From Chryseobacterium sp. CH25 (GTDB taxonomy: Bacteria > Bacteroidota > Bacteroidia > Flavobacteriales > Weeksellaceae), in NCBI RefSeq assembly GCF_004119455.1, contig NZ_NRQT01000001.1, positions 868,001-932,000 on the forward strand: a stretch of 64,000 nucleotides of DNA, read 5' to 3'. The translations under genes and the position numbers were made by a program. The notes below the pieces were generated by a model. It saw nothing but the letters and a program-made list of their open reading frames with translations, was not told the DNA's origin and searched no databases. This document shows, piece by piece, positions 1 through 8,517 of this stretch; the first letter of the stretch is position 1, and each line of letters opens with the position of its first letter.

Positions 1-2
1 AT

Positions 3-26
3 TCTCTTGAAAGTTTAATGAAGTAA
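3..26 (+). CDS. possible 3' end of the gene upstream of trpD
   Basis: The window opens 33 nt before trpD. One frame reads SLESLMK and stops at 24-26, which could be the tail of the preceding trp gene (trpG is the usual neighbour in this group). Another frame stops at 16-18, so the choice is a guess. Too little sequence is present to identify the protein. Confidence 0.3.
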   Translation, partial: SLESLMK

Positions 27-33
27 GCCTAAT

Positions 34-1062
34 ATGAAAACAACACAAAATCCATCAACCATAAAAACTCCTCAAATGAAAGAAATTTTGCAATATATGT
101 TCAATCACAATACTTTGTCAAAGTCTGAGGCAAAGGCCATGATGATTGAAATTGCACAGAATAAGTTCAATGCAGCAGAAGTAACCGCTTTCATCAGTGT
201 TTTCCTGATGCGAAATATCACATTGAAAGAACTTGAAGGTTTTAGAGAAGCCCTTTTACAAATGGCTGTTCCTATCCATATTGATGCCAGCGATGCCATT
301 GATATCGTAGGAACAGGAGGTGACGGAAAAAACACAATCAATATATCAACATTGGCCAGCTTTGTGGTGGCCGGAGCCGGGCAGAAGGTAACAAAACATG
401 GAAATTATGGGGCTTCAACCATTACAGGCTCATCCAATGTGCTGGAAGAATTGGGGTATCAGTTCAAGAACAGTTCAGAGCAGCTGAATGAAGACCTTGA
501 AAGAGCCAATATCTGCTTTCTACATGCTCCTTACTTCCACCCTGCTCTTCAATCTGTTGGATTATTGAGAAAATCTCTGGGATTAAGAACCTTCTTTAAT
601 CTTCTGGGACCTTTGGTGAATCCTGCAAAACCTCAATATTCCATGATTGGAGTGTATAACCTGGAAATTGCAAGAATCTACCAATACCTTTTACAAAAAG
701 AAGAACAGGAATTTATTCTGGTTCACGGATTAGATGGTTATGATGAGATCAGCCTTACCCACGACAGCAAAATCATTACTAAAAAAGGGGAGGAAATCCA
801 TTCTGCAGAAGATTTGGGCTTCAATCCTGTGACTTTAGAAGATATTAAAGCTGGAAATACTACTCAGGAAACGGCAAAAATCTTCATGAATATTCTGGAA
901 GGAAAAGGAACCGAACAACAAAACTCTGTAGTATTAGCCAATGCATCCGTAGCCCTTTACCACACCCACAAATTCGGAACGTATGATGATTGCTTACTAT
1001 TGGCTCAGGAAAGCCTGGAAAGTGGAAAAGCATTAAAAACATTTGAACTTTTAATTAATTAA
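34..1062 (+). CDS. trpD: anthranilate phosphoribosyltransferase TrpD
   Basis: Transfers phosphoribose from PRPP to anthranilate, the second step of tryptophan synthesis, in the cytoplasm. The glycosyltransferase family 3 signature GTGGDGKNTINIST lies near residues 94-107, followed by KHGNYGASTITGSSNVLEELG and the RTFFNLLGPLVNPA block, all hallmarks of TrpD. The 342 aa length is normal for the family. An internal ATG at 76 (MKEILQYMFN) is an equally plausible start, because family members usually begin close to there. It is first of a close-packed trp gene set (trpC begins 29 nt downstream), so co-transcription is expected. Confidence 0.96.
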   Translation: MKTTQNPSTIKTPQMKEILQYMFNHNTLSKSEAKAMMIEIAQNKFNAAEVTAFISVFLMRNITLKELEGFREALLQMAVPIHIDASDAIDIVGTGGDGKNTINISTLASFVVAGAGQKVTKHGNYGASTITGSSNVLEELGYQFKNSSEQLNEDLERANICFLHAPYFHPALQSVGLLRKSLGLRTFFNLLGPLVNPAKPQYSMIGVYNLEIARIYQYLLQKEEQEFILVHGLDGYDEISLTHDSKIITKKGEEIHSAEDLGFNPVTLEDIKAGNTTQETAKIFMNILEGKGTEQQNSVVLANASVALYHTHKFGTYDDCLLLAQESLESGKALKTFELLIN

Positions 1063-1091
1063 GAATTTAAAGTAATTTCCAACCTTTACCC

Positions 1092-1865
1092 ATGACTATA
1101 CTAGATAAAATTATTGAAAGAAAAAAAGAAGAAGTTACCCTTTCCAAAGGAGCTATTTCCATCGATCAGCTAAAAAATTCTGAGTTTTTTGGAAGAAAGA
1201 GTTCTTCATTGAAAGAATCCATCAGAAATAAAAGCGGAATTATTGCTGAGTTTAAAAGACAATCTCCCTCTAAAGGAATCATCAATAATGGTGTTCAGCC
1301 TTTGGATGTCACCTCTGCTTATGAAAACTTTGGAGCCAGCGGGATTTCCATTCTTACAGATAAAGATTTTTTTGGCGGAAGCTTTGAGGATATATTGAAT
1401 GTAAGAAAACACATCAATATTCCTATTCTGCGCAAAGACTTTATGATTGATGAGTATCAGTTTTATGAAGCAAAAAGCATGGGAGCTGATGTTATTTTAT
1501 TGATTGCAGCATGCCTTTCACCCAATCAGGTTCAGGAATTTACAGAACTGGCTCATGAACTGGATCTGGAAGTTTTATTGGAAATCCATACCGAAGAAGA
1601 ACTGAAACACTTCAATTCTAATATTGACTTAGTTGGAATTAATAACAGAAATCTGAAGGATTTTAAAGTGGATTTACAACATTCCGTTCAGTTAAAAGAC
1701 CTACTTCCTCAAGACACCTTATCCGTAGCAGAAAGTGGAATTTACAGCCTTGAAGATTTTAAATATTTAAAAGAAAAAGGATTTGATGGATTCCTCATGG
1801 GAGAATATTTTATGAAGAATACAGATCCGGCCAAAGCATTTGAAGAGTTTTCTTTACTAGTTTGA
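1092..1865 (+). CDS. trpC: indole-3-glycerol phosphate synthase TrpC
   Basis: Closes the indole ring from carboxyphenylaminodeoxyribulose phosphate, step four of tryptophan synthesis. This is a 257 aa single-domain beta/alpha barrel. It shows the family blocks IIAEFKRQSPSKG (catalytic Lys), ILTDKDFFGGS, ILRKDFMIDEYQ, GINNRNLKDFKVD and VAESGI. It is not fused to TrpF, which is a separate downstream gene as is usual in Bacteroidetes. It sits between trpD and trpF in the same orientation. Confidence 0.97.
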   Translation: MTILDKIIERKKEEVTLSKGAISIDQLKNSEFFGRKSSSLKESIRNKSGIIAEFKRQSPSKGIINNGVQPLDVTSAYENFGASGISILTDKDFFGGSFEDILNVRKHINIPILRKDFMIDEYQFYEAKSMGADVILLIAACLSPNQVQEFTELAHELDLEVLLEIHTEEELKHFNSNIDLVGINNRNLKDFKVDLQHSVQLKDLLPQDTLSVAESGIYSLEDFKYLKEKGFDGFLMGEYFMKNTDPAKAFEEFSLLV

Positions 1866-1933
1866 AAATGTGCCAATTTGAAAATGGATTTCTCTTCGGA
1901 TAATAAAAAGTCTACAACTATCAATTAACTGTC

Positions 1934-2647
1934 ATGAACGAACAACAACCAACCAATAACTTCCCTCCTGCCCTTAAAGTCTGTGGTCTTACAAAGCTAG
2001 ACCAAATACAGGAATTGATTGATATCAACACCAATTTCTTAGGCTTTATTTTTTATGAAAAATCACCACGATATGTTCTGAATCAGTTGAATCTGGAAGA
2101 TATTGCACAGATTAATCATCAGGGAAAAGTTGGGGTTTTCGTTAATGAAAAGGTTGAAACCATTGTTGAAATAGCTGAAAAAGCAAAGCTAAATCTGATC
2201 CAGTTACATGGTGATGAAGATGATCATTTTATCCTTGAATTAAAGAAACGACTAAGCCCGGACATCAAAATAATCAAGGTAATAAGAATCGGAAATGATA
2301 CCGCTGAAAACAAAGAAAAAATAGTAAAGACCTTCAATGATAATCCGACGACCCGCAACCTGCAACCTATCAACTACTACCTGTTTGATACAGACAGCAA
2401 GGCATTCGGAGGAACAGGGCAACAGTTTGACTGGAATCTATTAAATGAATTTGAAATTCCATTACCCTATTTTCTGAGTGGCGGTATTTCAGAAGAGAAT
2501 ATCAAGAATATGGAAGAATTGAAACAGACACCGTTTGCCTTAGATATTAATTCAAAATTTGAAACAGCGCCAGGTGATAAAGATGTAAACAGGATTAAAA
2601 AATTTAAAACCATCATTTCTATAAGTCCGAACAGAACTCCTTATTAA
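1934..2647 (+). CDS. trpF: phosphoribosylanthranilate isomerase TrpF
   Basis: Isomerises phosphoribosylanthranilate, step three of tryptophan synthesis. Family motifs are KVCGLT with the catalytic Cys near residue 17, FLGFIFYEKSPRYV, the IQLHGDED block, a catalytic Asp in YYLFDTDS, and FLSGGISEENI. At 237 aa it is a little longer than most homologues. The extra residues lie around NPTTRNLQPINY (about 137-148), where the DNA reads as a short cccgcaacctgcaacc tandem, and at the C-terminus. Neighbouring trp genes confirm the role. Confidence 0.95.
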   Translation: MNEQQPTNNFPPALKVCGLTKLDQIQELIDINTNFLGFIFYEKSPRYVLNQLNLEDIAQINHQGKVGVFVNEKVETIVEIAEKAKLNLIQLHGDEDDHFILELKKRLSPDIKIIKVIRIGNDTAENKEKIVKTFNDNPTTRNLQPINYYLFDTDSKAFGGTGQQFDWNLLNEFEIPLPYFLSGGISEENIKNMEELKQTPFALDINSKFETAPGDKDVNRIKKFKTIISISPNRTPY

Positions 2648-2669
2648 ATTTGATTATTATTAAAAACGC

Positions 2670-3215
2670 ATGAAATACCAGATTAAACAAACCAACGAAT
2701 TAACAGAAAAAGAAATTGAACACATTCTCCAGCTTTGGGATATTTCTGTATGGAATACAATGAAACCGGCCTATTTCCGTACCTTTTTTAAAGATTCGGA
2801 GTTTCATTTCCTGTTGGATTCTCATTCAGAGATTTTGGCAGTTTTCCGTCTCAATTTTGATTTTGTGTTGGAGATTTCCGGAATACAATATGCTTTCGCA
2901 GAAGCTGTAGGATTGGTGGCTGCTCATAAGAAAAAAGGCTATGGAGCTATGCTGGTTAAGGAATTTAAAGAAAATGTTGCTCAAAGAAATTTGGAAACCA
3001 TTGGTTTCTGCCATGCTGGCCTTCGATCGTTTTATGAAAAGTGCTCTATTGAAATCCTGTATGACAAGGCAAAAGCGATTAAGGAACACGCAGGTTCTGA
3101 ATGGATCAATTCTGAAGATGATGATATTTTAATTTTCAATGTCTCTCAACCAATAAAAGAACAGCTTATTGCATTGAGCTCTAAAAACAATGCTTATTTA
3201 ATTACTAAAGAATAA
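2670..3215 (+). CDS. GNAT-family N-acetyltransferase inside the trp operon
   Basis: A 181 aa protein with the GNAT acetyl-CoA-binding segment [20 protein letters not shown] (about residues 83-102), which fits the family R/Q-x-x-G-x-G/A pattern in modified form. The substrate is not apparent. It starts 22 nt after trpF and ends 4 nt before trpB, so it is almost certainly co-transcribed with the tryptophan genes. No classical trp enzyme is missing that it would replace, so a role tied to tryptophan metabolism is only inferred from position. Confidence 0.8.
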   Translation: MKYQIKQTNELTEKEIEHILQLWDISVWNTMKPAYFRTFFKDSEFHFLLDSHSEILAVFRLNFDFVLEISGIQYAFAEAVGLVAAHKKKGYGAMLVKEFKENVAQRNLETIGFCHAGLRSFYEKCSIEILYDKAKAIKEHAGSEWINSEDDDILIFNVSQPIKEQLIALSSKNNAYLITKE

Positions 3216-3219
3216 AGAA

Positions 3220-4398
3220 ATGAATTATAAAAACCCTGATGAACACGGATATTATGGAGAATTTGGAGGAGCTTTCATCCCGGAAATGCTTTATCCGAAT
3301 GTAGAAGAACTGCAAAAGAACTATCTTGAAATCATTGAGTCGGAAGACTTTCAGAATGAATATCAGGATCTGCTTAAAAACTATGTAGGTAGAGCTACTC
3401 CGCTATACTTTGCTAAAAACTTAAGTAAAAAGTACAATACCCAGATCTATTTAAAACGCGAAGATCTTAACCATACCGGAGCCCATAAAATCAATAACGC
3501 TTTAGGGCAGGTTCTTCTAGCAAAACGTCTTGGGAAAACAAGAATTATTGCAGAAACCGGAGCCGGACAGCATGGTGTAGCCACTGCAACTGCATGTGCT
3601 TTACTTGGTCTTGAATGTATTGTTTATATGGGTGAAATTGATATCCAGAGACAGGCTCCTAATGTAGCGAGAATGAAAATGTTGGGTGCAGAAGTTGTGG
3701 CAGCCACTTCAGGATCTAAAACCCTGAAAGATGCAGTAAATGAAGCTCTAAGAGACTGGATCAATAATCCTGTCACTACTCATTATGTGATTGGAAGTGT
3801 TGTTGGGCCTCACCCTTTCCCGGATCTTGTCGCAAGATTTCAAAGTATTATTTCAAAAGAAATTAAGGAACAACTTCATGAAAAAATCGGGAGAGAAAAT
3901 CCTGATTATGTAATTGCTTGTGTAGGAGGTGGAAGTAATGCTGCCGGAACATTCTACCATTTTGTAGACGAAAAAGAAGTGAAAATTATTGCTGCTGAAG
4001 CTGGAGGACTTGGTGTTGACTCAGGAAAATCTGCTGCTACTACATTCTTAGGAACTCTTGGGATACTTCATGGAAGCAAAAGCCTTGTCATGCAGACTGA
4101 AGATGGACAGGTTATTGAACCACATTCCATTTCTGCCGGACTTGATTACCCTGGAATCGGACCTTTTCATGCCAATTTATTTCAGGAAAAAAGAGCTGAA
4201 TTTTTCAGCATTAATGATGATGAAGCCTTAAAATGTGCTTTTGAACTGACAAAATTAGAAGGAATTATCCCTGCTTTGGAAAGTTCTCATGCTCTTGCAG
4301 TTTTAGACAAAAAGACTTTTAATGAAGATGACATTGTTGTTATCTGCCTGAGCGGCCGTGGAGACAAGGATATGGAAACCTATCTTAAAAATTTATAA
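3220..4398 (+). CDS. trpB: tryptophan synthase beta subunit TrpB
   Basis: Condenses indole and serine to tryptophan using pyridoxal phosphate. The PLP lysine lies in [13 protein letters not shown] (about residues 82-94). Other hallmarks are [33 protein letters not shown], the phosphate-binding [12 protein letters not shown] loop and [10 protein letters not shown] near the C-terminus. At 392 aa it is the standard TrpB1 length. It is followed by trpA after about 60 nt. The pair forms the alpha2beta2 complex that channels indole. Confidence 0.98.
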   Translation: MNYKNPDEHGYYGEFGGAFIPEMLYPNVEELQKNYLEIIESEDFQNEYQDLLKNYVGRATPLYFAKNLSKKYNTQIYLKREDLNHTGAHKINNALGQVLLAKRLGKTRIIAETGAGQHGVATATACALLGLECIVYMGEIDIQRQAPNVARMKMLGAEVVAATSGSKTLKDAVNEALRDWINNPVTTHYVIGSVVGPHPFPDLVARFQSIISKEIKEQLHEKIGRENPDYVIACVGGGSNAAGTFYHFVDEKEVKIIAAEAGGLGVDSGKSAATTFLGTLGILHGSKSLVMQTEDGQVIEPHSISAGLDYPGIGPFHANLFQEKRAEFFSINDDEALKCAFELTKLEGIIPALESSHALAVLDKKTFNEDDIVVICLSGRGDKDMETYLKNL

Positions 4399-4459
4399 AC
4401 GATATCATTGATTATTCTATTTGTACGGTATTGTACATTATATATTATACTATAAAGAA

Positions 4460-5194
4460 ATGAAGAAACTAAATATATACTTCACCGCAGGAATCCCGGA
4501 ACTAGAAAATACTGCAGATATTATCCAACTGATTCAGGATTCAGGAGCTGATATGATTGAGATCGGAATGCCTTATTCTGATCCTGTAGCAGACGGGCCT
4601 GTCATTCAAAAGGCTCATGAACTGGCTCTTCAAAACGGAATGACCATTGAAAAGCTTTTTTCTCAGTTGAAAACGATAAAAGACAACATAAAAGTTCCGA
4701 TCATTTTAATGGGATACATCAATCCTGTATTGAGTTTTGGTTTTGAAAGATTCTGTAAAGAATGTTCGGAAAGTGGAGTTTCAGGACTTATTCTTCCCGA
4801 CCTTCCTCCTATTGAGTTTGAGAAAAACTATCAGCAGATTCTTAAAAAATACAACCTGAATTTTACTTTTCTGGTGACTCCGGAAACTTCAGATGAAAGA
4901 ATACAGTATCTGGATTCATTAAGTTCTGGGTTTCTATATGCAGTAAGCTCGTCTTCCACTACCGGAAATGATAATACAGTTGTAAAGAATGAAAATTACC
5001 TGACTCGTTTAGCAGATCTTCCCCTTAAAAATCCTGTGATGATCGGTTTTGGAATCAAATCTAAAGAAGATTTTGAAAATGTAACGGAAAAAGCAGATGG
5101 CGGAATCATCGGAACAGCCTTTGTGAATGTTTTGCTTCAGGATAGAGATTGGAAGAAAAATGCTATAGATTTTATCCATTCCATAAAAGCTTAA
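4460..5194 (+). CDS. trpA: tryptophan synthase alpha subunit TrpA
   Basis: Cleaves indole-3-glycerol phosphate to indole, which is passed to TrpB. I chose the ATG at 4460 (MKKLNIYFTAGIPELENT), because the family begins just before the FTAGIP block; upstream in-frame codons from 4421 read through non-family sequence. Motifs include MIEIGMPYSDPVADGPVIQ (catalytic Glu and Asp), PIILMGYINPVLSFG, GLILPDLPPIE and FGIKSKEDF. About 244 aa, slightly short but complete. It is the last gene of the trp operon. Confidence 0.95.
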   Translation: MKKLNIYFTAGIPELENTADIIQLIQDSGADMIEIGMPYSDPVADGPVIQKAHELALQNGMTIEKLFSQLKTIKDNIKVPIILMGYINPVLSFGFERFCKECSESGVSGLILPDLPPIEFEKNYQQILKKYNLNFTFLVTPETSDERIQYLDSLSSGFLYAVSSSSTTGNDNTVVKNENYLTRLADLPLKNPVMIGFGIKSKEDFENVTEKADGGIIGTAFVNVLLQDRDWKKNAIDFIHSIKA

Positions 5195-5201
5195 AATTCA
5201 C

Positions 5202-5209
5202 TAAATTTG
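5202..5209 (+). promoter_or_regulatory. -7 promoter element upstream of lipB
   Basis: TAAATTTG matches the Bacteroidetes TAnnTTTG core and lies 16 nt before the lipB ATG, right after the trpA stop. No clear TTG is seen at the -33 position. It suggests lipB has its own promoter rather than depending on the trp operon. Confidence 0.5.
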
Positions 5210-5225
5210 TATATCAAAAATTGAA

Positions 5226-5954
5226 ATGAATACAAATCAAAATAAAGCAGTAGAATTTGAAGATTTAGGAATTAAAGAATATCAGCCCGCATGGGATTAT
5301 CAGGAAAAACTGATGAAGGATATTATTGATACTAAAATCAAGAACCGCGATCTGCCAGCAGAACAGCATATTACCACTCCAAACCACCTTCTTTTGGTTG
5401 AGCATCCTCATGTATACACTTTAGGAAAAAGTGGACATGAAGAAAATATGCTGGCCGGAATTGATAAACTGAAGGAAATTGAAGCCACTTTTGTAAAAGT
5501 GAACCGTGGTGGAGATATTACTTATCATGGCTATGGTCAGATTGTAGGTTACCCTGTTCTGGATCTTGAAAATTTCTTCACAGACATTCATTTATATATG
5601 AGAAACCTTGAAGAGGTGATCATCAGAACCATTGGGGAATTTGGACTGAAAGGGGAACGTTCTCCAGGAGAAACAGGTGTCTGGCTGGATGTAGGAAAAC
5701 CTTATGCCAGAAAAATCTGTGCAATGGGTGTAAAAGCTTCCCGATGGGTAACTTTACACGGTTTTGCATTGAATGTGAATACAGATATGCGCTACTTTGA
5801 ATACATTATTCCTTGCGGAATTAAAGATAAGCAGGTTACTTCTTTAAAAAGAGAACTTGAAAGAGAATTGACTCCTGAAGAAATGGAAGATGTAAAAGCA
5901 AAGATCAGAAGACATTTTGCAGATGTATTCCAGGCTGAACTGATTTACAAGTAG
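5226..5954 (+). CDS. lipB: octanoyltransferase LipB
   Basis: Transfers the octanoyl group from acyl carrier protein to lipoyl domains of 2-oxoacid dehydrogenases. The family signature NRGGDITYHGYGQIVGYPVLDL is near residues 98-119. The catalytic pair is visible as the Lys in CAMGVKASRWVTLHGFALNVN and the Cys in IIPCGIKDKQVTSL. The 242 aa length is normal. It follows trpA by 31 nt and is closed by a strong terminator, with its own promoter element just upstream. Confidence 0.97.
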   Translation: MNTNQNKAVEFEDLGIKEYQPAWDYQEKLMKDIIDTKIKNRDLPAEQHITTPNHLLLVEHPHVYTLGKSGHEENMLAGIDKLKEIEATFVKVNRGGDITYHGYGQIVGYPVLDLENFFTDIHLYMRNLEEVIIRTIGEFGLKGERSPGETGVWLDVGKPYARKICAMGVKASRWVTLHGFALNVNTDMRYFEYIIPCGIKDKQVTSLKRELERELTPEEMEDVKAKIRRHFADVFQAELIYK

Positions 5955-5976
5955 TTTTAATAACATACACTATATC

Positions 5977-6009
5977 ATCCCTATGTAACCAATACATAGG
6001 GATTTTTTT
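5977..6009 (+). terminator. rho-independent terminator after lipB
   Basis: A perfect stem formed by ATCCCTATGT (5977-5986) and ACATAGGGAT, followed by a run of seven T, lies 22 nt after the lipB stop. It ends the trp-lipB transcription block. Confidence 0.85.
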
Positions 6010-6059
6010 ATGAATAACACTCATAAAATGAAATACAAATTATTTTCTTCAAAAAAAAC

Positions 6060-6089
6060 TTGCATATATTTAAATTTTTCATAATTTTA
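6060..6089 (+). promoter_or_regulatory. candidate promoter of the protein-glutaminase gene
   Basis: TTG at 6060-6062 is followed after 19 nt by TAATTTTA at 6082-6089, close to the Bacteroidetes TTG-N19-TAnnTTTG consensus except for the last base. It is 60 nt before the start codon. Confidence 0.4.
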
Positions 6090-6148
6090 TTATCACTAAA
6101 TAGTGAATAAACAAAAGGCTATTTAGAAAAATCATTAACCACCAAAAT

Positions 6149-7116
6149 ATGAAAACTATGAAAAAATTTTTGCTATCCATGATGGTATTTGTATCAGTAC
6201 TGACCATCAACTCCTGTTCAGATTCCAATGCGAATCAGGAAACTACAAATCCACAGGCTAAAGATGTTGCAATGAAAGAGTTCGGAAGAACTGTTCCCGT
6301 AGGAATTGATAAAGAAGGCGAAAAATATAAGGTTGCCTTTATTCTTTCAGCACAACCTTATGAAATTAAAGACACTAAAGAAAACGAAGCTTTTATTTCT
6401 ATGATTAGCGAGGCTGTAAAAATGAATCTCCTGTTCGTGTTTTCCTTAAAGCTAATTCCAATGAAATTGCAAAAGTAGAAAGTCCAACTCTGGAAGATAT
6501 CCGTTTCTTTAAGTCTGCTTTAACAAAAGAAGTGAAGACAGATGCGGGAACAAGTAAAAAATTGGCCAGTGTGATTCCTGATTTGGCAACCCTAAACAGT
6601 TTATTTACACAGATCAAAAATCAATCTTGCGGAACTTCTACAGCTTCTTCTCCATGTATTACTTTCAGATTTCCTGTAGACGGATGTTATGCAAGAGCTC
6701 ACAAAATGAGACAAATCTTAAACAATGCCGGATATGAGTGTGAAAAACAATTCGTATATGGTAATTTAAGAGCTTCTACCGGTACTTGCTGTGTATCCTG
6801 GGTATACCACGTTGCCATTCTTGTAAGCTTTAAAAATGCTTCCGGAGTTGTAGAAAAAAGAATTATAGATCCTTCTCTGAACTCAACAGGACCTATCACT
6901 GATACGGCATGGAGAGCTGCATGTACCAACTCTACTTGTGGTTCTACTTCTGTTTCTTCTTATGCTAATACAGCAGGGAATGTTTACTACAGAAATCCAG
7001 CAGGATCTTTATTATATGATAACAATCTGGTTAATACTAATTGTACATTAACAGCATTCTCAGCTCTTTCAGGCTGTTTTGCTTCGGTACCTAGTACTGC
7101 ACATTGTGGATTCTAA
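6149..7116 (+). pseudogene. secreted protein-glutaminase precursor, frameshifted in the propeptide
   Basis: Protein-glutaminase deamidates glutamine side chains in intact proteins; it is made as a secreted pre-pro-enzyme. Residues 1-22 form a signal peptide ending at a lipobox-like NSCSD. The pro-region is in one frame up to about 6420. The mature enzyme is in another frame, from LASVIPDLATLNS near 6562. The catalytic residues are at mature positions Cys42 (DGCYARAHK), His83 (YHVAILV) and Asp103 (RIIDPS), at the spacing I recall for the C. proteolyticum enzyme, and 185 mature residues are present. Adding one A to the A5 run at 6418-6422 joins both halves in a single 323-codon frame (AVKNESPVRVFLKANSNEI). 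As written the product would be truncated. A sequencing error is the simplest explanation. Confidence 0.9.
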
Positions 7117-7130
7117 CTAACTTTTTATAG

Positions 7131-7167
7131 AGCTCCTGCATTTATTTATATATTGCAGGAGCTTTTT
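7131..7167 (+). terminator. terminator after the protein-glutaminase gene
   Basis: AGCTCCTGCA (7131-7140) pairs perfectly with TGCAGGAGCT (7154-7163), followed by a T run. It lies between the glutaminase stop and the start of the next lipoprotein gene. Confidence 0.85.
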
Positions 7168-7185
7168 ACTCAACATCTTATTATT

Positions 7186-7497
7186 ATGAAAGCCTGGACT
7201 TATTTACTATTACTATTTGCTATGATCACATCCTGTTCTTCCAATTCTGAATCTCAGAAACTAACCTGGTATAATAATGCTACTATCAATAATATCTTTG
7301 AAGATCCGGATAAGCCGGAAGAAGTTGTACGTGTAGCCATAGGAATAAGTGCTCAGGTATTTTATCTGTCAAAAAAATCTTCAGATTATAAAACATTGAT
7401 GGAAAAGGCAAATCTGAGTTTTAAAAAAGGTAAAACCTACAATATAGGTATTGAAAGTAAGACCAACATAATCAAACAGATCAACGAGGTGAAATAA
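7186..7497 (+). CDS. small hypothetical lipoprotein
   Basis: A 103 aa protein starting at the ATG at 7186 (MKAWTYLLLLF). Upstream in-frame codons fall inside the preceding terminator stem, so a longer form is unlikely. Residues 1-18 form a lipoprotein signal peptide with the lipobox region ITSCSSN. The rest is short, charged and of no family I recognise. It lies directly behind the protein-glutaminase gene in the same direction, which might mean related function, but the terminator between them argues against firm co-transcription. Confidence 0.7.
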   Translation: MKAWTYLLLLFAMITSCSSNSESQKLTWYNNATINNIFEDPDKPEEVVRVAIGISAQVFYLSKKSSDYKTLMEKANLSFKKGKTYNIGIESKTNIIKQINEVK

Positions 7498-7515
7498 CCT
7501 TTACCTGCTTTCAGT

Positions 7516-8271
7516 CTAAGACCTTATTACAGAAATTCCAGCATCCACCCTGATTTCTGCTCCATGAATATAGGATGCCTCTTCTGAAGCAAGGAATAAA
7601 ACTACACTGGCAATTTCCTCAGGATCTCCCTGCCTTTTAAAAGGTATTGTCGGGATTATATCCTGAACCGCTGCTTCAATCTGCTCTGGCACCAAACCTG
7701 TATTATTAAAAATATTGGTTTTTATATGCCCCGGACTTACTCCATTCACCCGGATTCCACGTTCTGTAAGTTCTACGGCAAATGTTTTAATGAAAGACTG
7801 TACCGCTGATTTCGCTGCAGAATACACTGAAAAGCTGTTCATAGCAATTTCTGTAGCTACGGAAGTATTAAAAATCACTGAACTTCCTGTTTTCATCAAT
7901 GGCAGCAACTGCTGAACTGTAAAAAATGGTCCTTTCACCAAAACATTAAACAGTTCATCAAAATGATTTTCATTTACACTGTCAACAGGAGCAAATTTCC
8001 CATAACCTGCATTGGCGAAAACAACATCTATTTGTTCAGTATATTTTCTTACCTCTTGCTGCAGATTCAGTAAGTCTTTCATATTTCCTGCATTGGAAAT
8101 AATTCCAAAAGCATTCTCCCCTAACTTCTTCAAAGCATTGTTAATCGTTTCTTCACTTCGTCCGGTGATGATAACACGTCCACCCTCTTCTATAAACTTC
8201 TGAGCAGTGGCCAAACCCATTCCATTAGTTCCACCAGTAATAATTGCTGTTTTGTTTTTAAATCTCTGCAT
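7516..8271 (-). CDS. SDR-family NAD(P)-dependent oxidoreductase
   Basis: A classical short-chain dehydrogenase of about 251 aa. It shows the cofactor motif TGGTNGMGLA near residues 13-22, the NAGYGKF block, and the catalytic YSAAKSA (Tyr-x-x-x-Lys). The C-terminal part VNGVSPGHIKTNIF and ASYIHGAEIRVDAG is typical of the FabG-like branch. I start it at MQRFKNKTAI (8271); the longer reading to 8337 adds a non-family leader. Substrate unknown. It is divergent from the nitroreductase operon, with a 246-nt shared upstream region. Confidence 0.9.
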   Translation of the reverse strand: MQRFKNKTAIITGGTNGMGLATAQKFIEEGGRVIITGRSEETINNALKKLGENAFGIISNAGNMKDLLNLQQEVRKYTEQIDVVFANAGYGKFAPVDSVNENHFDELFNVLVKGPFFTVQQLLPLMKTGSSVIFNTSVATEIAMNSFSVYSAAKSAVQSFIKTFAVELTERGIRVNGVSPGHIKTNIFNNTGLVPEQIEAAVQDIIPTIPFKRQGDPEEIASVVLFLASEEASYIHGAEIRVDAGISVIRS

Positions 8272-8414
8272 TGTTTTTAGTTTTAAAATTCTATTGCAAA
8301 GATTGGAATCCCTGTGATGGAAAAAAATCCGAATCATGCTGAAAACAGATCATCTATTCCTATCCTTTTTTATAAAATAAATAATAGTCATCAATAAAAT
8401 CTTTTAAAATTAAG

Positions 8415-8444
8415 TTGCACACAATTTAATTGTCTATATATTTG
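8415..8444 (+). promoter_or_regulatory. promoter of nitroreductase-ohrR-ohr with OhrR-like operator
   Basis: TTG at 8415-8417 and TATATTTG at 8437-8444 are separated by exactly 19 nt, a textbook Bacteroidetes promoter. Between them sits the perfect 13-bp palindrome ACAATTTAATTGT (8421-8433). It resembles the known OhrR operator core (TACAATT-AATTGTA in Bacillus). Because an OhrR homologue is encoded downstream, autorepression relieved by organic peroxide is the likely control. Confidence 0.75.
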
Positions 8445-8517
8445 CATAGTTAATTCATCACAAACTAAAATTTGAAAATATACAATTAGCAAATAGTTTA
8501 ATTTAAAATAAAAGAAA

